This document shows, piece after piece, positions 43,324-52,228 of a DNA stretch of 64,000 bases. Within the stretch, counting starts at the first letter, position 1; the number at the start of each line of letters is the position of its first letter. Under the pieces are notes generated by a model. The model did not search any database. It was not told the origin of the DNA and saw only the letters and a program-made list of their open reading frames with translations. The translations under genes were made by a program, and so were the position numbers. This DNA is from Nautilia sp. PV-1. Lineage in GTDB: Bacteria; Campylobacterota; Campylobacteria; Campylobacterales; Nautiliaceae. The stretch is taken from positions 315,618-379,617 of the forward strand of contig NZ_CP026530.1 in the NCBI RefSeq assembly GCF_004006315.1. Reading direction: 5' to 3'.

Positions 43324-43359
43324 AAAAACGTTATTTTATTATAACATTAAAGGCAGGGA

Positions 43360-44316
43360 ATGTTAATTGATAAATTCGACAGAAAAATAGACTATATCAG
43401 GGTTTCGGTTACAAGCAGATGTAATTTCAGGTGTCTTTACTGTATGCCTAACACTCCGTTTGAATGGGAACCTCACGAAAACATACTCAGATACGAAGAG
43501 ATGTTTGAATTTCTGAAACTCGCGATTGACGAAGGAATCAAAAAAATAAGAATTACAGGCGGAGAACCGCTTCTAAGAAAAGATTTGGACGTATTCGTAA
43601 AAATGCTTCACGATTATAAACCTGATCTGGATCTGGCTCTTACAACAAACGGCTATTATCTTAAAGAATACGCAAAGGTGTTAAAAGACGCAGGGCTTAA
43701 AAGGGTCAATATGTCCCTTGATTCCCTAAAGCCGGAAGTAGCGGCTAGAATAGCTCAGAAAGATATGTTAAAAAGAGTTATGGAAGGGCTGGACGAAGCT
43801 TTGGACGCGGGGCTTAAAGTAAAGCTCAATACGGTTGTAATGAACGGAATAAACGACGGTGAAATTGTTGATTTGTTAGATTTTGCCAAAAGTAAGAACG
43901 TAATAATCAGATTTATTGAATTTATGGAAAACGAAAGAGCTTATCCCGGAATCAAAAGAGTGGATTCAAAAATAATTCTAGATAAAATAAAAGAAAAGTA
44001 TTCATTTAAAGAACTGCCTAAAGATAACAGCGCAAGCAGATATTTCGAAATGGAAGACGGTTATGTTTTCGGTATAATCGAACCGCACAACGAAGATTTT
44101 TGTAAAAGCTGCAACAGAATCCGTCTGACTGCCGAAGGGTATCTGATTCCGTGTCTTTTCTTTACGGAAAGCTACAATATAAAAGAAGCGTTAAGAGCGG
44201 GGGATATTAATAAAGCGGCGCATATATTAAAAGAAGTTGTTGCAAACAAACCCGAAAAAAACGACTGGCAGGATGAAGAAGTGTCAACACGAGCGTTTTG
44301 GGAAACCGGAGGATAA
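43360..44316 (+). CDS. moaA: GTP 3',8-cyclase MoaA
   Basis: 318 residues. Radical SAM enzyme with CNFRCLYC (Cys21, Cys25, Cys28), the GGEPLLR motif, and a second cluster with [20 protein letters not shown] near the C-terminus. It starts molybdopterin synthesis by rearranging GTP. The product is finished by MoaC, whose gene is in the porin operon 10 kb away under a similar operator. The last residues end ETGG, the conserved double-Gly tail needed for catalysis. Confidence 0.96.
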   Translation: MLIDKFDRKIDYIRVSVTSRCNFRCLYCMPNTPFEWEPHENILRYEEMFEFLKLAIDEGIKKIRITGGEPLLRKDLDVFVKMLHDYKPDLDLALTTNGYYLKEYAKVLKDAGLKRVNMSLDSLKPEVAARIAQKDMLKRVMEGLDEALDAGLKVKLNTVVMNGINDGEIVDLLDFAKSKNVIIRFIEFMENERAYPGIKRVDSKIILDKIKEKYSFKELPKDNSASRYFEMEDGYVFGIIEPHNEDFCKSCNRIRLTAEGYLIPCLFFTESYNIKEALRAGDINKAAHILKEVVANKPEKNDWQDEEVSTRAFWETGG

Positions 44317-44322
44317 TTATTC

Positions 44323-44370
44323 AATGGAAAATGTAAAATGGAAAGTTAAAAATGTAAAATGTAGGTAATA
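44323..44370 (+). repeat. 7-bp periodic repeat after moaA
   Basis: Units AATGGAA, AATGTAA, AATGGAA, AGTTAAA, AATGTAA and AATGTAG. Confidence 0.75.
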
Positions 44371-44411
44371 TTGAAAATAAATTAGAAGACTACAATCATA
44401 TAAATCCAAAT

Positions 44412-44460
44412 AACTAGTATACTAATACACTGATAACAAATAACTAATACACCAATATTT
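44412..44460 (+). repeat. Second class of 7-bp periodic repeat before the sirtuin gene
   Basis: Units AACTAGT, ATACTAA, TACACTG, ATAACAA, ATAACTA, ATACACC and AATATTT; a different consensus (actaata/cacta-like) from the purine-rich arrays. Confidence 0.5.
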
Positions 44461-44472
44461 AAAAGGAGGGGA

Positions 44473-45267
44473 ATGGAAGAGATTAAAAAAGCGGCAAGAG
44501 CCATCAGGGAAGCTAAATATATGCTTATAACCGCGGGAGCCGGAATGGGCGTTGACAGCGGGCTTCCTGATTTCAGGGGGAATGAAGGCTTTTGGAAAGC
44601 ATATCCTATTGCCGAAAAACTAGGTCTTAGTTTTCAGGCCCTAGCGAATCCCAGATGGTTTGATATAAACCCGCGCCTTGCCTGGGCTTTTTACGGACAC
44701 AGGCTTAATATGTATAGAAATACCGAACCTCATGAAGGTTTTAAAATACTTTTAACCATGCCTCACAGTAAATTTGTTTTTACTTCCAATGTTGACGGAC
44801 ATTTTCAAAAAGCGGGTTTCAGCGAGCTTAAAGTGGTTGAAATACATGGAAGTATACATTATCTGCAGTGCAGCGAGCCGTGCAGCGATTCAATATGGGA
44901 AAACAGGGAGAATATTGAGATTGACGAAGAAAAGTTCGAAGCGCTTAATTTCCCTCTTTGTAAAAACTGTAAAAATATCGCTAGACCTAATATTCTGATG
45001 TTCAGCGATTTAAGGTTTGTAGATAAAAGAGTGGATTTGCAGCTTGCAAGATTTGAATACTGGCTTTCTCAAATTGACGATAAACTTGTTATAATTGAAA
45101 TCGGTGCAGGCAAAGCAGTGCCTACAGTCAGAATGATGAGTGAAAAAGTTAAAAGAAATTTTGACGCCACGCTCATAAGAATAAATCCTTTAGAAGCCGA
45201 AGGCGCCGATATACAGATAAAAAAAGGCGCATTGGACGCTTTGAGGGAAATCAGAAAGTATATGTAA
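44473..45267 (+). CDS. Sir2-family NAD-dependent protein deacylase
   Basis: 264 residues. NAD-binding motifs GAGMGVDSGLPDFRG, TSNVDGHF and the catalytic His in EIHGSIHYLQC are present. A zinc ribbon is formed by two Cys pairs, CSEPC and CKNC. It removes acyl groups from lysines in the cytoplasm. AAGGAGGGG precedes the ATG. The next gene is 9 bp away, so the following secreted protein and GGCT-like gene may be co-transcribed. Confidence 0.9.
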   Translation: MEEIKKAARAIREAKYMLITAGAGMGVDSGLPDFRGNEGFWKAYPIAEKLGLSFQALANPRWFDINPRLAWAFYGHRLNMYRNTEPHEGFKILLTMPHSKFVFTSNVDGHFQKAGFSELKVVEIHGSIHYLQCSEPCSDSIWENRENIEIDEEKFEALNFPLCKNCKNIARPNILMFSDLRFVDKRVDLQLARFEYWLSQIDDKLVIIEIGAGKAVPTVRMMSEKVKRNFDATLIRINPLEAEGADIQIKKGALDALREIRKYM

Positions 45268-45276
45268 AGGACAAGA

Positions 45277-45660
45277 ATGAAAAAAATCGCATTAATCGGT
45301 CTGGTATCTTTGGCTTTTGCGTTTAACCTTAATCAGGTATATAAATGCGAAACTTTAGGAATCAGTTTTAAAGACAATAACAAAACATACAACGTGCCAA
45401 ACAACGAAAAAACCAAAAAACAGCTTCAAAACAGTCTAAAAGAACTATACAGTGTTCAAATTAAACCGGAAAAAAGTTCTTTGGTTGTTTACGTAGGTAA
45501 AAAAAGCGATACTTTGAGTTATGTTAAAACAATAGATAAAAAAGTAAAACTGTATAAAACAAAAGCTTCAGATCTTTTTATTTTGACTGATCCCAAATCT
45601 TCACAGATAGGTTTAAGCATACCTTCTCAAAAAATGATTATTTACTATCAGTGTAAATGA
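45277..45660 (+). CDS. Small secreted protein of unknown function
   Basis: 127 residues with a signal peptide (about 1-15, ending AFA). The mature part is lysine-rich with Cys24 near its N-terminus and a C-terminal IIYYQCK, so a disulfide linking the two ends is possible. Family not recognised. The stop overlaps the next gene's start by 4 bp. Confidence 0.55.
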   Translation: MKKIALIGLVSLAFAFNLNQVYKCETLGISFKDNNKTYNVPNNEKTKKQLQNSLKELYSVQIKPEKSSLVVYVGKKSDTLSYVKTIDKKVKLYKTKASDLFILTDPKSSQIGLSIPSQKMIIYYQCK

Positions 45661-46013
45661 CAGTTTTTGTTTACGGCAGTTTAAAACAAAATAAAAAACT
45701 TCACGACTTTCTCAAAAACGCCGAGTTTTTGGGAAAAGCCGTAACATGTAAAAAATATCCTCTTATTTTAAGCCCTTCCGGATGGTATCCATATCTGCTT
45801 AATATTCCTAATACCGGTTTTAATATCAAAGGCGAAGTGTATAAAATAAATTATAATCTGTTAAAAAAACTGGACAGGCTTGAAGAAGTGCCTTTTTATT
45901 ACAAAAGAAAACGTATTTGTGTTAAAATTAACAGTAAAAGCATATCGGCATGGGTGTATTTTTATGCCGGTAATAAAAAGTTTCTTGTTAAAGACCTTAT
46001 TGAAGAGTTTTAG
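45657..46013 (+). CDS. Gamma-glutamylcyclotransferase-like protein
   Basis: 118 residues with the AIG2/GGCT fold: the substrate loop FVYGSLKQN at 4-12 and the catalytic Glu region DRLEEVPFYYKRK. Such enzymes make 5-oxoproline from gamma-glutamyl compounds or gamma-glutamylamines. The substrate is unknown here. The ATG overlaps the previous stop. Confidence 0.82.
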   Translation: MTVFVYGSLKQNKKLHDFLKNAEFLGKAVTCKKYPLILSPSGWYPYLLNIPNTGFNIKGEVYKINYNLLKKLDRLEEVPFYYKRKRICVKINSKSISAWVYFYAGNKKFLVKDLIEEF

Positions 46014-46045
46014 TTTAAGTACGGTTGAGGTTGTAGTTTTACAAT
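46012..46045 (+). promoter_or_regulatory. Response-regulator site and promoter of the two-component genes
   Basis: AGTTTA, 5 bp, GGTTGA, then exactly 11 bp to TACAAT (46040-46045). The second half-site has two mismatches to the sites at 47853 and 49604. Confidence 0.45.
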
Positions 46046-46064
46046 AAAAGAAAAAAAGGCCGTT

Positions 46065-46724
46065 ATGAAAAGAAGAATATTAATAGTGGAAGACGATATC
46101 ACGTTAAATGAAACGCTTAAAGAGTTTTTAGAATATAACAACTTTAAAACAATCAGCGTATATGACGGAGACAGTGCAGTAAGCGAAGCGTATGAGAACC
46201 TTTACGATTTGATTTTGCTTGATATTAAACTTCCAGGAATGAACGGTTTTGACGCGGCTAAAGAGATTAGAAAATTTTCTGACGCTCCCATTATTTTTAT
46301 AACATCCCTTGACAGTGAAAAAGACGTTGAAAAAGGCTTCATAAGCGGAGGAGACGATTATATAAGAAAACCTTTTTCGTTAAAAGAGCTGAAACTCAGG
46401 ATAGACGCCGTGTTTAGAAGAATCTACGGCAACAGCGAGAAAGTTGATTTAGGAGACAGGTTTGAGTTTGATGTTATAAATATGGAACTTTTAAAAAATT
46501 CCGAACCCGTACATCTCAAAACCAAAGTCGTCAAATTATTAAATCTATTTATAAAACACAAGGGTGAGGTGTTGAGCAAAGAGCAGATATTCAACGAAAT
46601 ATACGATTACAACGAAACTCCTAACGAAGCGTCTTTAAGAACTTTTGTTAAAACTTTAAGATCCGTTTTGGGCAATGATAAAATACAAACGGTAAAAGAA
46701 GTGGGGTATAAATTTGTCGGCTGA
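46065..46724 (+). CDS. OmpR-family response regulator
   Basis: 219 residues. Receiver domain with the acidic pair EDD (9-11), phospho-acceptor Asp53 in LLDIKLPGMNG, Thr and Lys (FITS, RKPFS); then an OmpR-type winged helix (about 125-219) ending VKEVGYKFVG. It overlaps the kinase gene by 11 bp. I infer that it activates its own gene and the two DUF2202 genes downstream, based on shared direct repeats. Confidence 0.93.
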   Translation: MKRRILIVEDDITLNETLKEFLEYNNFKTISVYDGDSAVSEAYENLYDLILLDIKLPGMNGFDAAKEIRKFSDAPIIFITSLDSEKDVEKGFISGGDDYIRKPFSLKELKLRIDAVFRRIYGNSEKVDLGDRFEFDVINMELLKNSEPVHLKTKVVKLLNLFIKHKGEVLSKEQIFNEIYDYNETPNEASLRTFVKTLRSVLGNDKIQTVKEVGYKFVG

Positions 46725-47853
46725 GAAAAAAAGTTTAAGAAGGTTTTTGTTTATATATATTATATCTACACTGCTGCTTGCCGGGATAGGCGAGTGGTTT
46801 TATTTCAAATCCAAATACCATGCGCAGATAGATTCCCAGATTTTACAGCTTAGTAATGAACTTAAGCTTTTTTTGGCGGAAAACAAGGGAATGCTTAGAA
46901 AATTAAGATTTTCTAATTTAAAAAAAATTCCTGAAATAAAAAATTTAGATATTGCGGTATATAAAGACGGCAGTTATATGTTCGGTAATTTTAAACCGTC
47001 AAAAATACATTGGAATAAAGAATACTGGATGGATAGCAACAAAATTTATTATCTTTATACAATGCCTAAAAGATGGGGGAAAGTGGATATTCTGGTTTCC
47101 AAGCCTGTCGATAAAAGGCAGATAAAGGAGCTGAAAAATCAGATTATTGTTTTTAACGCTTTTTTACTTATATTTGTGATTTTCGTTGCTTATATGCTTG
47201 GAAAGATATTTTTAAAACCTCTTAAAAGCAGCGTTGAAATGCTTGAAGACTTCATACGCGACGCCACACATGAGATGAATACGCCGATAAGCGTTATTCT
47301 GACCAATATAGAAATGCTTAAAATGAAAGATATCGAGTCCAAAGAGCTTAGCAGGATAGAGTTTTCGGCTAAAAGACTTGAAAAGATATTTAAAGATCTC
47401 GCTTTTGTGAGGCTTAATCACAGACAAAAAAAAGATATCGGCAAAATGAATTTAAAAGAGCTGTTGCAAAACAGAATTACAATATTTAACACCCTTCTTG
47501 AAAATAAAAACATAAGACTTCAGAAAAACTGCGAAGACGTGTATGTGGAAGCGGACAGGGAAGATATTATCAGGCTTGTAGACAATCTGCTTTCAAATGC
47601 GATTAAATATTCTCCTTCCAATGAAATAGTGATTATCTCCTTAAAAGACGGTGTTTTACAGATGTTCAATAAAGGGAAAATACAAAATATTTCAAAAATT
47701 ACCAGAAAATTTTACAGGGAAAATAATAATGAAGGCGGTTTTGGGCTGGGACTTTATATTATTAAAAAAATTTGCGACTACTACGGTTTTGAGTTCAGTA
47801 TCAAAAATGAAAACGGTTTTGTAAAAACACAAGTTTCTTTTAAAACCGGATGA
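46714..47853 (+). CDS. Sensor histidine kinase partner
   Basis: 379 residues from TTG 46714. Two membrane spans (about 9-29 and 145-168) bracket a periplasmic sensor region of about 115 residues with no recognised domain. The phospho-acceptor His is in FIRDATHEMNTPIS, followed by the DNLLSNAIKYSP N-box and GFGLGLYIIKK G2 box. There is no HAMP domain signature of normal length. The short sensor region gives no clue to the stimulus. Confidence 0.92.
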   Translation: MSAEKKSLRRFLFIYIISTLLLAGIGEWFYFKSKYHAQIDSQILQLSNELKLFLAENKGMLRKLRFSNLKKIPEIKNLDIAVYKDGSYMFGNFKPSKIHWNKEYWMDSNKIYYLYTMPKRWGKVDILVSKPVDKRQIKELKNQIIVFNAFLLIFVIFVAYMLGKIFLKPLKSSVEMLEDFIRDATHEMNTPISVILTNIEMLKMKDIESKELSRIEFSAKRLEKIFKDLAFVRLNHRQKKDIGKMNLKELLQNRITIFNTLLENKNIRLQKNCEDVYVEADREDIIRLVDNLLSNAIKYSPSNEIVIISLKDGVLQMFNKGKIQNISKITRKFYRENNNEGGFGLGLYIIKKICDYYGFEFSIKNENGFVKTQVSFKTG

Positions 47854-47886
47854 GTTTATATTCAGTTCATTTCATCCTTTTATAAT
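47853..47886 (+). promoter_or_regulatory. Response-regulator site and promoter of DUF2202-DUF4405
   Basis: AGTTTA, 5 bp, AGTTCA, 11 bp, TATAAT (47881-47886). Half-sites are 11 bp apart, as for OmpR/PhoB-type activators, and take the place of a -35. Confidence 0.6.
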
Positions 47887-47912
47887 TAGTTAAAACCTAT
47901 AAGGAGGATGGA

Positions 47913-48842
47913 ATGAAAAAACTAATTATTCCAGTTATTGCAGCGGTTTTCGGAATGCCTCTTATTGCTTCTACATCTTTTTCGCCTATAGAAAAAACTG
48001 TTCTTAATATTAAAAAATCGGCTTTAAGTATCAGAGAGAAAAAAGATCTTATTCATATGAGAGAAGAAGAAAAACTGACACACGATGTATATCTGACACT
48101 GTATAAAAAATGGAAACTTCCTGTATTTAAAAACATAGCAAAAGCCGAGCAGTGGCATATGCATATGATTAAACTTCTGCTTGATAAATATAACCACCTT
48201 CCGGATCCTGTATTTAAAACAGGAGACAGAATAGGAGTATTTAAAAACAGAAAACTTCAAAGACTTTACGACAAACTGGTTGCCAAAGGGTCAAAGAGCC
48301 TTATTGACGCTTTAAAAGTCGGAGCCACTATAGAGGATGTGGATATTTATGACCTTAAAAAAGCTATTGAAGATACGGACAATAAAGACATAGCTGTTGT
48401 ATATAGAAATCTTGAAAAAGGAAGCCGTAACCATATGAGGGCTTTTGTAGGTATTTTAAGAAAATACGGAAGCGATTATACTCCTCAGTATATTTCGTCA
48501 AAAGAATTCAGACGTATTTTAAATATGAAACACGAAGCCGGTATGATCGGAAGCGTTCAATACGGTTCGGGAGAGATTTACGGAAAAGTATTGAAAGTAT
48601 ATAAAACTCCCGGAATTAAAAACAGAAAAATAAACTGGTGGATTGTTGAGGTTAAAACCCCAAAAGGTATTTTAAAAGCGGCGGTTACTACGGATTTCGT
48701 TTATAAAAAACTGAACGTTAAACCGGGTGATAGAGTTGAATTGAAAGGTTATAACGGAATATACGGTTTCGTAACATGCGAAATAGAGGATAAAACAAGC
48801 GGATTTGAGCATAAAAACAGCTTTAAAAGGTGTAGAAAATGA
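47913..48842 (+). CDS. Secreted DUF2202 ferritin-like protein with C-terminal extra domain
   Basis: 309 residues: signal peptide (about 1-22), a DUF2202 ferritin-like domain (about 45-195) with the possible metal ligands EEEK at 51-54, Glu79 and His82, Glu141, and Glu168/His174, then a C-terminal beta-rich domain (about 210-309) that looks OB-like, with two Cys near the end. Probably periplasmic di-metal. It overlaps the DUF4405 gene by 4 bp. Function of DUF2202 is not established. Confidence 0.82.
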   Translation: MKKLIIPVIAAVFGMPLIASTSFSPIEKTVLNIKKSALSIREKKDLIHMREEEKLTHDVYLTLYKKWKLPVFKNIAKAEQWHMHMIKLLLDKYNHLPDPVFKTGDRIGVFKNRKLQRLYDKLVAKGSKSLIDALKVGATIEDVDIYDLKKAIEDTDNKDIAVVYRNLEKGSRNHMRAFVGILRKYGSDYTPQYISSKEFRRILNMKHEAGMIGSVQYGSGEIYGKVLKVYKTPGIKNRKINWWIVEVKTPKGILKAAVTTDFVYKKLNVKPGDRVELKGYNGIYGFVTCEIEDKTSGFEHKNSFKRCRK

Positions 48843-49603
48843 AAAGAAAATGGATAGACCTGCTGCTGTTTTACGTAATGGTTATGATTATTGTAAGCGG
48901 TATAGTTTTATATATTATGCCGCACGGCCGGGTGGCTTATTTTACCGGCTGGAAATTTTTGGGTGTTGACAAGGACGGATGGGATAATATTCACGTTATT
49001 TTCGGCTTTTTAATGGTTGTAGTTGCCGTATGGCATATTATTGTAAACTGGAAAGTTATGAAAAAATACCTTTTGCAAAAAGAGTCTGTTTTTGCCCTGC
49101 TTATTACTGCGGTTATTACAATAGGCACCGTTGCGAATATTCAGCTGTTTAAGAGCGTGAGCGATTTGGAAGAAACGATTAAAAATTCATGGGATGTGAA
49201 TAAAAAAGCGATTCCAATTTCGCACGGTGAACTGCTTAGTCTTAAAGATTTTTGCGAAAGACTTAATATTAATCTGAATAAAGCCGTGCAGAAACTTAAA
49301 TCTAAAAGATACAGTTTTAATATAAACGATACGTTAAAAACCATTGCCAAAAACAACAATACAACACCGGCAGACATTTATGAAGTTATTAAAAACGCAA
49401 AAACCGTTTCACTTCTGCAGGGAAGCGGTTTTGGAAGAATGACTTTAAAAGAAGTGTGTCAAAAAGAGGGTGTCGATGTTAACGTATGTGTTAAAAAACT
49501 AGAATCCAAAGGCATAAAAGCTTCAGCTGACAAAACACTTAGAGAAATTGCTTTTCCTAACGTAATTACACCTATGGATATTATAGATATGATTAAAAAT
49601 TAG
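48839..49603 (+). CDS. DUF4405 membrane protein, possible b-type heme protein
   Basis: 254 residues with three membrane spans (about 7-27, 51-71, 83-103). His52 and His66 in span 2, plus His29, are candidates for heme ligands, as in the cytochrome-b-like DUF4405 family. The C-terminal part contains two repeats of about 57 residues, one with LKDFCERLNINLNKAV and one with LKEVCQKEGVDVNVCV. It is translated with the upstream DUF2202 gene. A role in electron supply to the ferritin-like partners is inference. Confidence 0.8.
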   Translation: MKRKWIDLLLFYVMVMIIVSGIVLYIMPHGRVAYFTGWKFLGVDKDGWDNIHVIFGFLMVVVAVWHIIVNWKVMKKYLLQKESVFALLITAVITIGTVANIQLFKSVSDLEETIKNSWDVNKKAIPISHGELLSLKDFCERLNINLNKAVQKLKSKRYSFNINDTLKTIAKNNNTTPADIYEVIKNAKTVSLLQGSGFGRMTLKEVCQKEGVDVNVCVKKLESKGIKASADKTLREIAFPNVITPMDIIDMIKN

Positions 49604-49637
49604 AGTTTATATACAGTTTACGTTATGTAAATAAAAT
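49604..49637 (+). promoter_or_regulatory. Response-regulator site and promoter of the second DUF2202 gene
   Basis: AGTTTA, 5 bp, AGTTTA, 11 bp, TAAAAT (49632-49637). The stretch 49603-49626 matches 47852-47875 at 19 of 24 positions. Confidence 0.6.
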
Positions 49638-49668
49638 TGCGAAAAACAATATCTATAAAAGGGTTGAT

Positions 49669-50280
49669 ATGAAAATAAAAATACTTGCTTTTTTGATGCT
49701 GGCGGTGAATCTTTTTGCTCTTACGCCTAAAGAAAAACACGCTTTGAATTATATGTATCAGGAAGAAAAACTTGCACGCGACGTATATTTTGAACTTGGA
49801 AAAATGTATCCGGATTTGAGGGTGTTTAATATATACCGTTCTGAGATTATGCATGAAAACAGTGTCGCTAACGTAATGAAACATTACGGGCTGCCTCTTC
49901 CTGTAAGAGGAGACAAAGTCGGTAAATTTGTAAATCCTGAGCTTCAGAAACTTTATGACGAACTGATTGCAAAAGGGAAAAAATCTCTCAAAGACGCACT
50001 TGAAGTGGGAATTATGGTTGAGGTTACGGATGTTAACGATTTAAACAAATATTTATATAATGCCGTGTCTCCGGATGTGATAGCTCTATTTAAATTTTTA
50101 AGAGCCGGAAGCTATAATCATTATAATGCATTTAACAGGACTCTTATTTCTGTAACAGGCAAAAGCGCATGTCAGTTAATGAGTAAAGAATGGTGTAAAC
50201 ATTATCCGTTTCAAAGAGGTGTCGGAAGAAAATATATCAATTATTACTGGTTTGCTGGCAAAGGTATGATGAGAAGATAA
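49669..50280 (+). CDS. Second secreted DUF2202 ferritin-like protein
   Basis: 203 residues: signal peptide (about 1-17, ending LFA) and a DUF2202 domain with EEKL at 32-35, Glu59 and His62, and a later FLRAGSYNHYNAF helix. It lacks the extra C-terminal domain of the first DUF2202 protein; the tail is basic with a Cys pair near 165-170. Its promoter site matches that of the first copy, so both are likely induced together. It ends in a terminator. Confidence 0.82.
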   Translation: MKIKILAFLMLAVNLFALTPKEKHALNYMYQEEKLARDVYFELGKMYPDLRVFNIYRSEIMHENSVANVMKHYGLPLPVRGDKVGKFVNPELQKLYDELIAKGKKSLKDALEVGIMVEVTDVNDLNKYLYNAVSPDVIALFKFLRAGSYNHYNAFNRTLISVTGKSACQLMSKEWCKHYPFQRGVGRKYINYYWFAGKGMMRR

Positions 50281-50303
50281 GGGCTGAATTATATAGCCCT
50301 TTT
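50281..50303 (+). terminator. Intrinsic terminator after the second DUF2202 gene
   Basis: GGGCT (50281-50285), 9-nt loop, AGCCC (50295-50299), TTTT. It overlaps the amtB stop on the other strand. Confidence 0.6.
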
Positions 50304-51449
50304 GAATTCAGGATAACTTTCAATCCCGCATTCACTGACGTCTAATCCTTCAACCTCATCTTCTTCATTTGCCCTGAAGGCAACTATTTTATTTATAATA
50401 TAAATAACTACAAAAGAAGCAACAAAAGCAAAAACTCCGACTACAACAATACCTTTTATCTGAGCTGCAAGACTTACGCCTTTACCCCAGATACCTGTAC
50501 CGATTGTTCCCCAGATACCGTTTACAAGGTGAACGGAAAGCGCACCGACCGGATCGTCTATTCTTAATTTGTCAAAGAAAGGAACTGCGTAAAATACAAG
50601 TGCTCCACCGATTGCTCCGATTGCCAAAGCGGCATAAGGACTGACTACGTCTGCTCCCGCAGTAATGGCTACCAGTCCTCCCAGTGCGCCGTTTAAGATC
50701 ATAGTAATATCAAGCTTTTTATATGTTAAATAACCCAAAATCATTACCACAAGACCGCCTATTAAACCGGCGTTGTTTGTATTCATTACAACCAATGCCA
50801 CTGTATCCGCAGCTTCTTTGCTTGAAATGCTTCCAACGCTTCCGCCGTTGAATCCGAACCATCCGATCCAAAGCAGCAGCGCACCAAGCACGACTAACGG
50901 AATGTTGCTGGCAGGAATAACTCTTACTTTACCGTCTTTTGAATATCTGCCTTTTCTCGGCCCTATAATTAAAATCGCCGCTAAAAGCGCCCATGCGCCT
51001 GTTGAGTGAATTACCGTACTTCCCGCTAAATCATGCATAGCGGAAATATCAAGAAGAGTGCCTTTTAACATGTCCGCACCCCATGTCCAGTTAACGATAA
51101 GCGGATAAATAAGCCCGGCCATAAACAGTGTGAATATCGCAAGAGGAACTATTTTAGTTCTTTCACTTACACCGCCGCTCATAATATTGACCGTTTTACC
51201 GACGAATGCCATCTGGAATAAAAATGCGGCGTACATACTCATACTTTCTCCGCTCCATCCTCCAAAAGCCAGCGTATATCCCCATAGGAAGAACACAAGG
51301 CTTGCCACTATGTAAATCATGGTGTTTACCGTTAAAACGGCAGTTACGTTTTTAGTTCTTACAAGTCCAGCTTCAAGCATTGCGAAGCCGGGAACCATTA
51401 AAATAATCAGCGTAAACGCAAACAGCGCAAAAAAGGTATCAATTACCAT
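50289..51449 (-). CDS. amtB: Ammonium transporter AmtB
   Basis: 386 residues with about eleven membrane spans. The gate and twin-His pore features are visible: FAMLEAGLVRTKN, GGVSERTK, HSTGAWALL and HLVNGIWGTIGTG. It conducts ammonium at the inner membrane and is controlled by PII binding. The PII gene is 83 bp upstream on the same strand; the gap holds a 7-bp periodic repeat. Confidence 0.95.
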   Translation of the reverse strand: MVIDTFFALFAFTLIILMVPGFAMLEAGLVRTKNVTAVLTVNTMIYIVASLVFFLWGYTLAFGGWSGESMSMYAAFLFQMAFVGKTVNIMSGGVSERTKIVPLAIFTLFMAGLIYPLIVNWTWGADMLKGTLLDISAMHDLAGSTVIHSTGAWALLAAILIIGPRKGRYSKDGKVRVIPASNIPLVVLGALLLWIGWFGFNGGSVGSISSKEAADTVALVVMNTNNAGLIGGLVVMILGYLTYKKLDITMILNGALGGLVAITAGADVVSPYAALAIGAIGGALVFYAVPFFDKLRIDDPVGALSVHLVNGIWGTIGTGIWGKGVSLAAQIKGIVVVGVFAFVASFVVIYIINKIVAFRANEEDEVEGLDVSECGIESYPEFKRAI

Positions 51450-51490
51450 GCTAAATCCATTTTTTCTCCTTTATATTTTTCTTATCAGCT

Positions 51491-51532
51491 TTACAACTTA
51501 ACCTCTTCTCAACTTCACAACTTAACTACTTA
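51491..51532 (-). repeat. 7-bp periodic repeat between the PII gene and amtB
   Basis: Plus-strand units TTACAAC, TTAACCT, CTTCTCA, ACTTCAC, AACTTAA and CTACTTA. Read on the coding strand the array is rich in GTTAAGT and GAAGTTG. Confidence 0.55.
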
Positions 51533-51904
<372 letters not shown>

Positions 51905-51964
51905 TTAAACAACGTTCATTAAAAAAATATTAAAAGTGATTAAATTTTATACAAAAGAGCGGAA

Positions 51965-52228
51965 ATGGATAAAAAAGAATTTTTTTTAGCGGTAAAAAAT
52001 ATAATTGATAAGACCGATCCCTCCAGACTTCTTCAGTATAGTGAAGATGAATATTTCGGCGAGGCCGCAATGATATGCGACAGTATATACCGGAAAAATT
52101 TAAATGAAAAAGAGATAACGGAGGTGATTTTGGATACGTTTTATTATATGTTCGGCGATAAAAGCTACTGCAGTAAAAAAGACGCCGAAAAAATGGCGAA
52201 AGAGATCAGAGAGAAACTTTTTGAATAA
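51965..52228 (+). CDS. Small acidic protein of unknown function
   Basis: 87 residues, mostly predicted helices, with two cysteines. No signal peptide and no motif that I recognise. It is divergent from the PII gene and overlaps the purT stop by 23 bp tail to tail. The ribosome site is weak, so the call is tentative. Confidence 0.45.
   Translation: MDKKEFFLAVKNIIDKTDPSRLLQYSEDEYFGEAAMICDSIYRKNLNEKEITEVILDTFYYMFGDKSYCSKKDAEKMAKEIREKLFE

Noticed and set aside
46012-46039. Another 7-bp periodic repeat before the response regulator gene
   Set aside because: The G/T-rich stretch looks similar, but its 11-bp half-site spacing and the fixed distance to the -10 box fit the regulator site better.
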